A stretch of 64,000 nt of DNA. Source: Rhizobium sp. NXC24. Lineage in GTDB: Bacteria; Pseudomonadota; Alphaproteobacteria; Rhizobiales; Rhizobiaceae. Location: NCBI RefSeq assembly GCF_002944315.1, contig NZ_CP024313.1:1-64000 (forward strand). The letters run 5' to 3'. Positions 35,656-47,570 of the stretch are shown piece after piece. The position numbers and the translations under genes are program-made. The notes beneath the pieces are model-generated. The model had not been told where the DNA came from. It did not search any database and saw only the letters and a program-made list of their open reading frames with translations. Within the stretch, counting starts at the first letter, position 1. Each line of letters opens with the position of its first letter.

Positions 35656-36207
35656 TCATGGCGCGCTTGGGTCGGTAGGCGGGTCGTCAGGTTGGATGTT
35701 TTCGGCTTCACGCCAGACCTTCAGCAAGCGCTCCAGATTGGAGCGGTTGCCCGTGTAACTGCAGCCGATGGAGCGCGCCGCTCCCACAGCATGCTCGATC
35801 ATGCCCTTTCGCAGCATCTCAAGACCGGTGCGACCGCCGAGGCTATCGCTTTCCTGAAGGAGAAACCGGTAAACCGTTAAAAGCTTCGAACAGTTGCGCG
35901 AGACCGCCAAGCAGCTGACCATCATCGCCGATTTGCCATTTTGGAAAGCGCACATCTCGCTTTGCTCCTTCGAGCCCGAGAATTTCATAACGCTTGCGCT
36001 TTCTGTTCACCGTCTCACGAGTGGCGCTGATCTCATCGGCGAACTCGTCCGCAGACAACATCTCGGGCCCCTGAGGATTTCAGCGACACGCTCGGCGCCG
36101 CGCTGCTTTGCGGCCGCGAGGGCAATGTTCAGCGCGTCCTTCTGAGGGGCGATCTCTTCAATCTGAATTTCAGGCTCTTCGTCCGCCGATCGTATGACAT
36201 ATGTCAT
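35656..36207 (-). pseudogene. Frameshifted Xre/ParS-antitoxin-like gene
   Basis: Three frames read in order as one protein: [24 protein letters not shown]...[11 protein letters not shown], then [32 protein letters not shown] (helix-turn-helix) up to AQLFEAFNG, then [25 protein letters not shown], a segment like the toxin-binding end of Xre/MbcA/ParS proteins. Frameshifts lie near 36063 and 35872. The ATG at 36207 lies inside a perfect 14-bp palindrome, ATGACATATGTCAT (36194-36207). No intact partner toxin is beside it. Confidence 0.7.
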
Positions 36208-36393
36208 GAACGGTGCCGCCCGTGTTTTTGGTGCGCTTGACACCTTCGGACACGCCAGAAAGCACGCGCGCTGCGGTCGCGCGGGCCTCCGCTTTTTCTC
36301 AAAGAGCGGCTCCCATCTGCCTGCATATCCGGTGATAAGATACCTACGGCGCTCGTTGCGCTTGCGGGAACCGCCTTTTTTCAGCATAGCCAT

Positions 36394-36952
36394 AGGGCAC
36401 CTCCAACGGAAATATGCGCTATCTCGTCAACTTCGTCAGCTTGAGGCTTGAGGGCGCCGCGACGACCACTGGTGTAGGAGGTAAGGATGGAAGTGTGGCG
36501 AACAAGTTGGAATGTCCGCCTATATGCCCTTTTGGTTCCCCTCGGGATGACAATCAGCCCGATCTGACTGGCTGATCTGAACACAAGATCAGATCGGGGT
36601 CGGGTGAGGCGCACCCCTTCGGCATTAGATTACATGAGGTGTGAACAGCGACGGACGCTCTGGCAGAGTGAGGCTGCACCAAAGCACCCGCTCAGGAGGG
36701 GCAGATTATGGACACCCACCCATCAGCCAACTGCTGTCAGCACTGATCTTGGCGCAATTTTTGTGTCATTGGAACCGGGTTCCAGCGCCTCGGGGACAGC
36801 AATCAAACGCTCTATGAGCAATCTCGACCTCTTTGGGGTCGATCCTGACTTCAACGCCGCTGTCGATGGCTTCCTCTCCGAACTCCTCGCCCAACCCGTC
36901 TAATTCCATCCGGTTCGACGAAGGTGGCGAGCCAAATACCAAGGAGACCAGT
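36394..36952. other. Non-coding stretch with GATCTGA repeat cluster
   Basis: No convincing gene. GATCTGA occurs at 36561 and 36574 and inverted at 36589; CCCGATCTGA (36558-36567) and TCAGATCGGG (36589-36598) are a perfect 10-bp inverted repeat. It may be an operator or an old element end. A short frame ending at 36903 (MSNLDLFGVDPDF...) just before the methyltransferase could be a gene remnant. Confidence 0.4.
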
Positions 36953-37609
36953 ATGACCCAAGTTGATCAGCGCCCAGACATCGATCCATATCCCTTGAGC
37001 CCCTATGTCGCGTGGGCCGGCAATCGTAACAAAGATCCCATCCTAACAGCATTCAAGGAAATCTTCCCAGCGTCGGGCAAGGTTCTTGAATTAGCGAGCG
37101 GCGCGGGCCTTCACATCAATTATTTCGCTCCGCATTTCTCCGGCGTGCATTTCCTGCCGTCCGACTATGATACTGATGTTTTCGATACGATCGAATCGAA
37201 GCGCGCGGACGCTGGCAACAGCAATGTCGCCGATCCTATTTGCATAGATCTCACCGATCCATCTACCTTTCCCGACCCGAAGGACCAGACCTTCGACGTG
37301 ATCTTCGTGATCAACCTCTTTCAAGTGGCCCGGGTGTCGATCCAGGAAGGCATTGCTCGCCTCGCGTCGTCGGTCCTCGCGGCGGATGGCTTTGTGGCAA
37401 TCTATGGCCCGTTCAAGCGCGACGGCCACTATACGACAGGCTCGAACGAAGCTTTCGATAAGGAAATCCTAGCCGCTGGTGTGACCGAATGGGGTCTCAA
37501 GGACATCGGCGAACTGGAAAAGGCCGCGGCTCCGCACGGCCTGAAGCTCGCCCGCACGCTTGACCTGCCAGCGAATAATTTCATCCTGATCTTCGATCGT
37601 GTCTGCTGA
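36953..37609 (+). CDS. DUF938 family SAM-dependent methyltransferase
   Basis: A 218-residue protein starting at 36953, with AAGGAGA 6 bases upstream. PYVAWAGNRNKDPIL at the start and KVLELASGAGLHINYFAP (motif I, SAM binding) are typical of DUF938; a later FDVIFVINLFQV is motif IV-like. The substrate is unknown for the family. The next gene, a decayed SDR, starts 16 bp downstream with its own ribosome-binding site, so the two were once an operon. Confidence 0.9.
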   Translation: MTQVDQRPDIDPYPLSPYVAWAGNRNKDPILTAFKEIFPASGKVLELASGAGLHINYFAPHFSGVHFLPSDYDTDVFDTIESKRADAGNSNVADPICIDLTDPSTFPDPKDQTFDVIFVINLFQVARVSIQEGIARLASSVLAADGFVAIYGPFKRDGHYTTGSNEAFDKEILAAGVTEWGLKDIGELEKAAAPHGLKLARTLDLPANNFILIFDRVC

Positions 37610-37624
37610 CCGAGGAGACTTCTT

Positions 37625-38130
37625 GTGGCGAAGGCCCCCGGTGTTCGGAGCCAAACAGGGGCTTGGTGCCGCGCTTGCGCGGCGCTTTGCCGCTGAAGGA
37701 CTCGCAATCGTAATCGCCGCGCCCCAGGAGTTGCAAAGCTGCAAGAAGGCCTACTGGCTGATGTCAACGGTTGAGGTGATTGTTGCCGACCCGACCCAGC
37801 CTGATGAGGTTGAGTACGTGCTGAACGACTCGGTGCAATCGAACTCATCGCGTTTAATGTCGGCGAAAACCGGGCTGCATCGACCTTGCAACTTGACGAA
37901 CAGACATTCGAGGACTTTTGGCGGCAAAATCCCAAAGCCGGTTGTGTCGTGGCAAGAGCTAGCGTTAAGCGTTTCATCCCGAAAGGCGGCGGTGCGCTTC
38001 TGTTCACAGGCGCGACCGCGTCACTGAAAGCTAGGCCGCCCTGACACTGTCGCGGTGGCCAAGGCAGGATTGCGTGCGGTAGCGCAAGGCTTGGCCTGTG
38101 AGTTCGGGCCTACTGCCGCTCGAGAGCCGG
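37625..38130 (+). pseudogene. Short-chain dehydrogenase pseudogene
   Basis: An SDR reading frame broken several times. From the GTG at 37625 (GAGGAGA upstream): VAKAP, frameshift, VFGAKQGLGAALARRFAAEGLAIVIAA (cofactor motif), later ELIAFNVGENRAA...FEDFWRQNPKAGCVVARA, GGGALLFTGATASLKARPP, stop, then AKAGLRAVAQGLACEFGP in another frame. The order is that of a normal SDR but the active-site tyrosine region is damaged. It follows the DUF938 gene directly. Confidence 0.8.
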
Positions 38131-38457
38131 GAAGACGCACGGCTGACGGAGGTTTCTGTCAGTTCCTGGGTGGTTTGACAAAAATCGAGATCGAAAACGA
38201 GTTTCCAAGAATGCTCGACGGCTCCGACGCCTTCGACTCGCAATTTTCGGTCACCAGACGGAGTGGGGGCTTTGGAGTTACCTGTTCCTCAGGACGGATT
38301 CTCCCGCCTTAGCAATGGTGGGTTTAGCCTTATAACTGGCTCAGTAGCCAGCCTCCTCGCGTAGAAGAACAGTCTCTCGTCGATTTTCCTCCAATTTTTC
38401 GCGATTGGCCGAACCATCCGATGTCGCCATCGTTAGGACCTGAGAAGGAGAACTGTC
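38131..38457. other. Intergenic region, nothing recognised
   Basis: About 330 bp of probable pseudogene tail and promoter region for the small gene at 38458. A good Shine-Dalgarno (GAAGGAGA) lies at its right end. Confidence 0.4.
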
Positions 38458-38679
38458 ATGAACAAGTTCACAGAAGGCCTGAACGACCGCCCTAAGAGTT
38501 CCACCATCGCCCAGAGCGGCGCGGGCCTTCCGGAGGGTTCTGGCCAGCCTGTGCAGGCGACCGAAGAGGAAGCGCTACGCATCCGAGCAAAGTTGACAAA
38601 GGAAAGGGATCTCGATCGGAGGAATGATGCCGACGATCTGGTCGAGCAGCTCGCTCGTCCGAAGCACGGCACCGCCTGA
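38458..38679 (+). CDS. Small hydrophilic protein, unknown
   Basis: A 73-residue highly charged protein with a clear ribosome-binding site (GAAGGAGA, 7 bases before the ATG). No cysteines, signal peptide or membrane segment; the last third (EEEALRIRAKLTKERDLDRRNDADDLVEQLARP) is probably helical. No family recognised. Good translation signals in otherwise decayed DNA suggest it is real. Confidence 0.6.
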   Translation: MNKFTEGLNDRPKSSTIAQSGAGLPEGSGQPVQATEEEALRIRAKLTKERDLDRRNDADDLVEQLARPKHGTA

Positions 38680-39222
38680 TGCCAGGAGCTTTCACCTCGA
38701 TCAGCATATTTACTTCGACCTCGATAGCGGGCACCAATCCTTGTTCGGCACAACGGATATCCGATGAGAACGAGTTTCGTATCCCTTCTGAAAACACCCC
38801 GAACTTGGAAAAGAATGTCGAAGCGAGTTTGTTGCTCATGTGGCGGCTGGTGCTCTGCGATAGCGCAATCGTAAAGAACGGGTTCCGCGGCCGAGCCTCA
38901 GTGTATCGTAGCGGACGAAGGCGCGTTGACCCGCGTCGCCTACTTCCCGACATATGTGCCGATGAGCATGGTAGACACCTCTTCCGTTGTACGGTAGCCG
39001 CCGAAACGGACGTTGGGCGTTCCGAAGGGCCATGTCGAAAGTCGCGAGCCAAGCGGCGTCGCCGCATAGAGAGGCCTTCGGGGAGGCAGGCATTATGGGC
39101 ATCGTCACTGAGACGTCGTTCGGAATCTTTACCTAGCGCTGGTTTGCCCTCAACGAAGCGGTGCGCGAAGCCGCCCAGCTGGGCCTTCGAGCACTCCTCG
39201 CGCGGTTGGAGCGCGAGAACTC
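38680..39222. other. Decayed coding DNA before the esterase
   Basis: Overlapping frames on both strands, none convincing. At 39094-39225 a plus-strand frame reads MGIVTETSFGIFT, a stop, then RWFALNEAVREAAQLGLRALLARLERENS before a stop beside the esterase ATG, so a small gene may have been broken by a nonsense change. Confidence 0.35.
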
Positions 39223-40242
39223 ATGAGGTTTAGTTTCAGCCGATCCCTTTCGAAAGCGTTCAGAACGCAGAAACAGATGACCCGCCTGGTCGAGACGGCT
39301 TTGAAACCGGCACTCAAACGGCGGAAACCAAGCAAATCACCTTCCCCTCGCGCAACAGCTGGGCTGCTGGAGGTCATTGCTTTCGGAAGCAATCCAGGCC
39401 GCCTTCTGATGAAGTCCTTCGTTCCGGCGCGTTTGCCGAAGAGGCCGGCACTCGTCGTTGTTCTCCATGGATGCCTCCAGTCTCCCGAAAGTCTGCATGC
39501 GGCCAGCGGTTTCTCGAAGCTCGCGAGGGATCGTGGTTTCGTTCTCCTATACCCGCAACAGCGGCGCACCAACAACGCGCAAACCTGTTTCAACTGGTAC
39601 CGGCCGAGCGCCGTTGCCAGGGACCGGGGCGAGGTGATGTCCATCAGGCAAATGATCGAGTATGCGTGCGAGCGGCATCGGATCGACGTTTCCAGAATAT
39701 TCATCGTGGGATTGTCGGCCGGTGGCGCGATGGTGAGCGCGGTGGTGGCGAACTACCCGGAGATATTTGCGGGAGCGGCGATTGTTGCCGGCATGCCTTT
39801 CGGATCCGCCCGTGATGCCGTGTCCGCCTTGCGGGCGATGAAGGATGGGGCAGCTCCTCCGTCCGGCGGATGGGGACGCCCGATTGCGCAAATTAATGAC
39901 GGACCGAGACCCTCGCCTCCGATAACGATCTGGCAAGGTGCAAATGATCGTGTCGTCAATCCCCTAAACGCGCGTGCATGTGTCACTCAATGGCTCCAAG
40001 CCAAAGGCATTGGTGAGTACAGCGGGCGAACGGCTGAAAAGTCCTGGGGTAGCCTGACGTCATGGACCGTGGCGGGCGAGCAGAAAGTTGCCCTCTATTT
40101 CGTCAACGACCTCAGCCATGGACTCCCTATCAAGAAGCGCGGCAGCCAAGCGCCACGAAGTCGCGCCGATCCCTATGTGATATCGACAGGTATCTCGGCG
40201 CCAGCAGAGCTCATGCGATTATGGCGTCTGGCAAGACTTTGA
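39223..40242 (+). CDS. PHB-depolymerase-family esterase
   Basis: A 339-residue alpha/beta hydrolase of the short-chain polyhydroxyalkanoate depolymerase/feruloyl esterase type. The oxyanion segment VVLHGCLQSPESLH is typical, the lipase box GLSAGG places the nucleophile at S165, and GANDRVVNPLN carries the probable acid and DLSHGLP the probable histidine. No Sec signal peptide is obvious, only a basic N-terminus, so the site of action is unclear. In rhizobia such enzymes may mobilise stored PHB or hydrolyse plant esters. Confidence 0.88.
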   Translation: MRFSFSRSLSKAFRTQKQMTRLVETALKPALKRRKPSKSPSPRATAGLLEVIAFGSNPGRLLMKSFVPARLPKRPALVVVLHGCLQSPESLHAASGFSKLARDRGFVLLYPQQRRTNNAQTCFNWYRPSAVARDRGEVMSIRQMIEYACERHRIDVSRIFIVGLSAGGAMVSAVVANYPEIFAGAAIVAGMPFGSARDAVSALRAMKDGAAPPSGGWGRPIAQINDGPRPSPPITIWQGANDRVVNPLNARACVTQWLQAKGIGEYSGRTAEKSWGSLTSWTVAGEQKVALYFVNDLSHGLPIKKRGSQAPRSRADPYVISTGISAPAELMRLWRLARL

Positions 40243-40689
40243 ACGCTGCCGGTCCATAGGAGGGTCAATGCGCCGCCGCCAGCCTTTGCGGGTATACTTG
40301 AATGACGACCAGGGGCGCAATTGCCGGAGCTGAAATCGGCCCCAACATGATGGGAAACGGGAGCGTGATCCCCTATTGTGTACATTTTTCGGTGCGATGC
40401 TTGTTCGATAAGGGACGACCCGGCTGGAACACGTCGATCTTCAAACTGACCGACGGTCTGACAAAACGATACCGACTCGCGTCGCTACGCTTTGAACCGC
40501 GCAATAGTCGCGGCGCAGCGGTCGGGCAGCATCGCTCCCAAAGCTGGCCCCGGTCGGTGACGTGCTTTGCGGCAAAACTCGCCGAAATCGTGAATTTCGC
40601 ATCAAGAATATGTAATCGCATCACAAATATGAAAGTCGAGATGCCTGGTTGCCCCTATCATGCCTTTTTGCGACCTTAGAGGAGCCGGC
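40243..40689. other. Intergenic region, nothing recognised
   Basis: About 450 bp between the esterase and the XRE gene. Short frames on both strands have no recognisable product. Confidence 0.4.
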
Positions 40690-41163
40690 ATGAGTTATAT
40701 GACAGACATCGAAGCAAGTTTCACGCGGCGGGGGGCGTCGCCATCGGAGAGGTTCCATCCCGTCGATCGCCACGTCGGACAACAGATCCGCATTCTCCGA
40801 ATTCAAGCCGATTTATCGCAGAGCGAGTTGGGCAAGGGCGTCGGCGTCAGCTTCCAACAGATGCAGAAATACGAAAGCGGCAAAAACCGCGTCAGTGCTT
40901 CGATGCTCTATGAAATAGCAAGTTGCCTGCATGTGCCAGTGGCGCGGTTTTTCGAAGGCCTGCCGGAACCCGGCAGCGGAGTTCCCCACCCAGAAGGCGC
41001 GGAGATTGACGAACGCATTGCATACCTGGCGACGGCTGACGGTCGCCGACTGATCGAGGGCATTTTGCGGCTGTCGCCCCGAATCAGGAACCGGGTTCTT
41101 TCGATTGTCGGCATTCTGGCCGAGGAACATGAACAGGCCGGCGAGCAGACGGCCGAAGCGTGA
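40690..41163 (+). CDS. XRE-family transcriptional regulator
   Basis: A 157-residue regulator. The ATG at 40690 is preferred because GAGGAG lies 6 bases upstream; an ATG at 40660 lacks a site. Residues 25-85 form an XRE helix-turn-helix (RILRIQADLSQSELGKGVGVSFQQMQKYESGKNRV), followed by a short C-terminal region. This is the common rhizobial form of 130-160 residues. It is convergent with the gibberellin operon and there is no direct sign that it controls it. Confidence 0.9.
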   Translation: MSYMTDIEASFTRRGASPSERFHPVDRHVGQQIRILRIQADLSQSELGKGVGVSFQQMQKYESGKNRVSASMLYEIASCLHVPVARFFEGLPEPGSGVPHPEGAEIDERIAYLATADGRRLIEGILRLSPRIRNRVLSIVGILAEEHEQAGEQTAEA

Positions 41164-41322
41164 CATCAAGCGGGTACAGTGCGAGCAAAGATTTTTTTCA
41201 CATGGTTGTATGATATAACTCTTTTTGTCCGTCGCCGTCGCATCATGCTACCCGCGCCAGCGACGTGCCCGGCCACCACCTGCCACGCGTGGTAGCAGGG
41301 CAGTGCGCGCGCACGCCGCCGT
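41164..41322. other. Convergent spacer downstream of gibberellin operon
   Basis: Contains a 16-bp near-palindrome (41280-41295, CTGCCACG/CGTGGTAG) that could stop transcription from either side, but no T-run follows it. No idi (IPP isomerase) gene, present here in some rhizobial operons, is found. Confidence 0.35.
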
Positions 41323-43772
<2,450 letters not shown>

Positions 43773-43993
43773 GCGGGATGTTCCTTCTGCAGACGGTTGA
43801 CGAGCACCACGATCGGGACGCGCACGTCGCCGCGTGCCCGTCGCGGTCCACCGCATAGTGCTTGCGCGTAGCGCGCCGGCAGTGCTGGGCAACCGCTGCG
43901 ATCGGCGACGTGGATTTGGACACAGTAAAGCCTGCAACCGCTGCCGCCACTGATCGCAGCGGCACAGGGGTGACCCCACGCGGCCGGGCGCGC

Positions 43994-45001
43994 TCATGCG
44001 CATGGCGCGTGCTTCAACAGATACGCGTTGGCGCGCTGCAGGATCTGGGCCAACCGTTCCGCACGCGGCCCCAGGGGGGCGATGGCATCCCCCGCGTCGC
44101 GAAATAGATCCACCACGAGCTGGCGCGCTGCCTGTAGTCCCATGATCGACGCGCAGGTCGGCTTTTGCGCCGCCGCGTCCTTGCCGGGGGTCTTGCCCAG
44201 CGTCGCTTTATCCGCTGTCGCGTCGAGAATGTCGTCGACCACCTGCAACGCCAGGCCGAAACAGGTGCTGTATTGATCGAGCGCACAGTACAGCTCAGCG
44301 TGCGCGGCATCCTCCATGATGGTGCATAGCGCGCCCATGCGAACGGACGCGCGCACTAGCGCTCCGGTCTTCATGCGGTGCATCGCCAAGATCCTGCCGA
44401 CCTCAACGTGCTTTCCAACCAGCGACAGGTCCATGGCCTGCCCGCCTGCAGCACCCTCGGCGGACACCGCTTGCGCCAATTCACGCACGAGCGCGATACG
44501 GATGTCGCCCGGCGCATCCAGGCTCGCCAGGGTCAGGAAGGCATGCGCCTGTAGCGCATCCCCGACCAGGATCGCAGTGGCTTCGCCGAACTTGACGTGC
44601 ACGGTCGGAAGGCCGCGGCGAAGCACGTCGTCGTCCATTGCGGGCAGGTCGTCGTGGACCAGGGTACAGGCGTGCATCATCTCGATGGCGGCGCCGACGA
44701 GGTCGAGCATGTACGCCGGGGTGTCGGTCAGTGCGCCGGCAGCCAGACAGAGCAAGGCGCGGGTGCGCTTCCCGCCATGTAAGGTGGCGTAGCGCATCGC
44801 CGCCATCAGCTCGGCCTCACCGTCGTCTTCGGCGCAGAGAAGACGCGCCAGTGCCTGTTCGACCCGCTTTGTGCCGTCCAGCATCCAGATTTCCGGCAGC
44901 AGCCTGCCGGATGCGCCGGGCGCCTGCGCGCCCAATCCGTCGAGCGCGGAAACGCCAGTTTGGTCGTCGTGTAGCGTGGAACCGGTCTGCATCTTGGTCA
45001 T
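43994..45001 (-). CDS. ggps: Geranylgeranyl diphosphate synthase
   Basis: A 335-residue trans-prenyltransferase. The first aspartate-rich motif DDLPAMDD (117-124) and the second, VVDDILD (254-260), are intact, and GGKRTRALLC matches the chain-length region. It makes the C20 precursor GGPP from IPP and FPP for the CPS next door. There are 221 bp between its stop and the CPS GTG, the longest gap in the operon. The first 35 residues look disordered. Confidence 0.94.
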   Translation of the reverse strand: MTKMQTGSTLHDDQTGVSALDGLGAQAPGASGRLLPEIWMLDGTKRVEQALARLLCAEDDGEAELMAAMRYATLHGGKRTRALLCLAAGALTDTPAYMLDLVGAAIEMMHACTLVHDDLPAMDDDVLRRGLPTVHVKFGEATAILVGDALQAHAFLTLASLDAPGDIRIALVRELAQAVSAEGAAGGQAMDLSLVGKHVEVGRILAMHRMKTGALVRASVRMGALCTIMEDAAHAELYCALDQYSTCFGLALQVVDDILDATADKATLGKTPGKDAAAQKPTCASIMGLQAARQLVVDLFRDAGDAIAPLGPRAERLAQILQRANAYLLKHAPCA

Positions 45002-45085
45002 GTCCTTGTACCGGAGAGGGCGAGCGGAGAGCCGCCGCAGTGTTGCCGGCGTCGCTGCCGCGCCAGCCGGCTATGCGATGCCAGC

Positions 45086-46429
45086 TCATGAGAATCCGAT
45101 GCGGATTTTCATGGAGGGCTGTGCTGTCGGGTAATAGCGCCGGCCTTTTTCGGCGTCGCTCAGCAACCGCGGCCGCACCCCGGCCTTGTGCATGGTCAGC
45201 GCCAAGGCGATGCTGAACTGCACCAGTTCCAGCCATACCAGGTGGTAGCCGATGCAGACGTGTGGGCCGCTGCCGAACTGCAGCATGTCCACCGGCCGGA
45301 TCGGCTCCGTGCGTTGCAGCCACCGCGCCAGGCGGAACTGATCAGGCGCCTCGTGCAGCAGCGGTGACGTCGAGAAATGCAGCAGCGGGATGCCCAGACT
45401 GGTGCCCGCGGGAATGCGCCGCTGGCCGAGTTGCAATTCCTGCGTCGCGCGACGCGGTAAGAGCGAGGACGCCGGATGCATGCGCAGCGTCTCTCGGAAC
45501 AGCGCCTCGGCGACCGGGCACTGCGACAGGTCCGCGTGCCGGGTCGGCACTGCGCCCACGCGTTGCGCCTCCTCGACCAGGGCGTCCCACAGCTCAGGCT
45601 GCCGCGCCAGCTCGATCACCATCCAGGCCATCGTCGAGGCGGTGGTCTCGTGACCGGCAAGCAGCAGCAAGCGAACGTTGGCGACAAGGACGTCATCGGA
45701 GAGCGCGTCTTCGCTGAGATCGAACGCGCTCACCATGTCGTTGATCAACCCGGTGCGCACCGCATGCGCGCGCGCATCGCGGATGAATTGGCGCGACTGC
45801 GCGTCGATCCAGTCGCGGGCGGCGCGGCCGCGCCGAAAGGGCGTTCCGGGCAGGTCGAGCGGCGGCGCAAGCATCAATTGCAGCAGTTGCCGGTACTTGC
45901 GATGCCACTCCGGCAGGTCTTTGGCGGGGATGCCCATGAGATAAAAGGTGAGCTTCAGCATCAAGTCGCCGGTTTCGGGCAGGATAGTTACTTCGCCGCG
46001 GTCGCGCCACGCCTGCACCCGGGCCCGGATGACGGGCTGGAACAGCTCGCCAATGCCGGCCTCGGTCAGGCCTCTCGGCAGGAATGCCGCCTTGATCCCA
46101 TCGCGTGCCTGCCGGTGCGCGCTACCGTTCAGAGTAACCAACGTTCCGCCAAGGATTTCGGGCGCGATCTCTTCAATCAGTGCCGAGGACACGTCCTTGT
46201 GCCGGAGCAATGCGAACGCATCCGGATCGAGGCATGTCATCAGTTGTCCCGCAGGGCCAAAATCAAGCCAGAAATGGCTGCCCAGGGTCCGTTCCGCGCG
46301 CCGCAGCAGGCGCGGCAGGTCACAAACGATGGCCGGAAGGTGCCCGACCAGGGGGAAAGCGCCGGGCATGACCGGGATGTCGTCCCGCAGCCGGTGCCGG
46401 CGGTTCAGCGGATTGAGCAGCATGTCCAT
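45086..46429 (-). CDS. cyp117: Cytochrome P450 CYP117 (ent-kaurene oxidase)
   Basis: A 447-residue P450. The heme-binding loop FGSGPHVCIG places the cysteine ligand at C392; the I-helix LLAGHETTAST and ExxR in ETLR are present. In the rhizobial pathway it oxidises ent-kaurene in three steps to ent-kaurenoic acid. The ATG overlaps the upstream SDR stop by one base (TAATG). The GGPP synthase follows after about 85 bp. Confidence 0.93.
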   Translation of the reverse strand: MDMLLNPLNRRHRLRDDIPVMPGAFPLVGHLPAIVCDLPRLLRRAERTLGSHFWLDFGPAGQLMTCLDPDAFALLRHKDVSSALIEEIAPEILGGTLVTLNGSAHRQARDGIKAAFLPRGLTEAGIGELFQPVIRARVQAWRDRGEVTILPETGDLMLKLTFYLMGIPAKDLPEWHRKYRQLLQLMLAPPLDLPGTPFRRGRAARDWIDAQSRQFIRDARAHAVRTGLINDMVSAFDLSEDALSDDVLVANVRLLLLAGHETTASTMAWMVIELARQPELWDALVEEAQRVGAVPTRHADLSQCPVAEALFRETLRMHPASSLLPRRATQELQLGQRRIPAGTSLGIPLLHFSTSPLLHEAPDQFRLARWLQRTEPIRPVDMLQFGSGPHVCIGYHLVWLELVQFSIALALTMHKAGVRPRLLSDAEKGRRYYPTAQPSMKIRIGFS

Positions 46430-47274
46430 TACCTCTCTGGCGCCGCGGCCGCTTTGGTAGTGTCATCGGCCGGTCGCCCGGCGCGACTGTTGCCACCATC
46501 GGCGTATGTCGGCACATGCGTCAGCATGCCGCCGTCGATGCACACGACCTGACCGGTGATAAATGCAGCATCGTCGGAGAGCAGGAAAGCCACCAGCGCG
46601 GCCACGTCCTCGGGGCGGCCGACGTGCGGCAGGAGCTGATGGCGGCGCAGATGCCTTTGCATGCACTCGTCCAACTTGGCGAGGAGACGTTCGGTCATGA
46701 TAAGACCCGGCGCAACCGCGTTGCAGCGGATCTGCGCGTGACCGTACTGGGTGGCGAGCGAGGCCGACAGCATGTTCATCGCAGCCTTCGATGCGGCATA
46801 GGAGGTCAGCGCGGTGTCACCGCTGAGCCCCTGGCATGAAGACATGTTGACGATCGCGCCACCGCCACGGGCGATCATTCGCGGAACGGCCTGGCGGCAG
46901 CAGAGCAGCGTGCCACGCAGATTGGTCGCCATCGTCTCATCCCAAATGGCCAGGTCCAGATCGACGATCGCGCGGTCGCATGGGGTCAGATGCATGGCGC
47001 TCGCATTGTTCACCAGCAGGTCAACCCCGCCGAAGTGCTGCTCAGCCGCCTCAAACAGCGCGGCCACCGCCTGCGCATCGGCGATGTCCATGGCCAGGGC
47101 CAGCGCGTTGCCCGCTTCGGCCGCGATCTGCGCCGTGCAGGCGGCCGCCGCTGGGCCATCAATGTCGGCCACTACCACTCTGCCGCCCTCGCGCGCGATG
47201 GCGAGCGCGCATGCCTTGCCGATGCCGGCGCCGGCGCCGGTCACCACGGCCACCTTGCCCTCAAACCGTACCAT
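46429..47274 (-). CDS. sdrGA: Short-chain dehydrogenase of the gibberellin operon
   Basis: A 281-residue classical SDR. TGAGAGIGKA is the cofactor loop, NNASAM, INMSS and YAASK (catalytic Tyr and Lys) follow in order. In this pathway it oxidises GA12-aldehyde to GA12. The start at 47274 (MVRFEGKVAVVTG) is chosen over an ATG at 47382 because the Rossmann strand must be at the N-terminus. It overlaps the ferredoxin gene by 14 bp. Confidence 0.92.
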   Translation of the reverse strand: MVRFEGKVAVVTGAGAGIGKACALAIAREGGRVVVADIDGPAAAACTAQIAAEAGNALALAMDIADAQAVAALFEAAEQHFGGVDLLVNNASAMHLTPCDRAIVDLDLAIWDETMATNLRGTLLCCRQAVPRMIARGGGAIVNMSSCQGLSGDTALTSYAASKAAMNMLSASLATQYGHAQIRCNAVAPGLIMTERLLAKLDECMQRHLRRHQLLPHVGRPEDVAALVAFLLSDDAAFITGQVVCIDGGMLTHVPTYADGGNSRAGRPADDTTKAAAAPER

Positions 47275-47569
47275 CGTGTCCTCCTGGATTGCGTTGGTCT
47301 TTCGTGGCATGCCGCTCGGCCTCTGCCGAAAAAGGCGCAGGGTCGGCCCGGGCGCGCTCGCGATCGCCTGCGTCGCTTTCAATGACCCGAATGGCGGCGA
47401 CCGGGCATTGGCTGGCCGCGAGCCGCACGGCGGCGTGCAGCGCCTGCGGGACCGTCGCCACGCACACTTGGGCGACGCCGTCGGGTTCGCGCTGACGAAA
47501 GGTAACGGGCAGCATCAGCGCGCACTGCCCTGTGGTTCCGCACAGATCCTGGTCGACCACCACGCGCAT
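47261..47569 (-). CDS. fdGA: 3Fe-4S ferredoxin of the gibberellin operon
   Basis: A 102-residue ferredoxin. C10-x5-C16 and the later CP (C55, ASQCPVAAI) are the three ligands of a P450-type 3Fe-4S ferredoxin. It delivers electrons to the operon's P450s. The C-terminal 35 residues after the fold are extra and run into the SDR start. The ATG follows the CYP114 stop by one base, which implies coupled translation. Confidence 0.92.
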   Translation of the reverse strand: MRVVVDQDLCGTTGQCALMLPVTFRQREPDGVAQVCVATVPQALHAAVRLAASQCPVAAIRVIESDAGDRERARADPAPFSAEAERHATKDQRNPGGHDGTV

Positions 47570-47570
47570 C

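Noticed and set aside
38492..39067. 191-codon minus-strand frame
   Set aside because: Arginine-rich and unlike any family; it covers the well-supported small gene at 38458-38679 on the opposite strand.
45476..46552. Long plus-strand open frame opposite CYP117, and similar ones at 46814-47623 and 48920-49870
   Set aside because: They are mirror frames of GC-rich real genes, full of arginine and histidine, with no family match.
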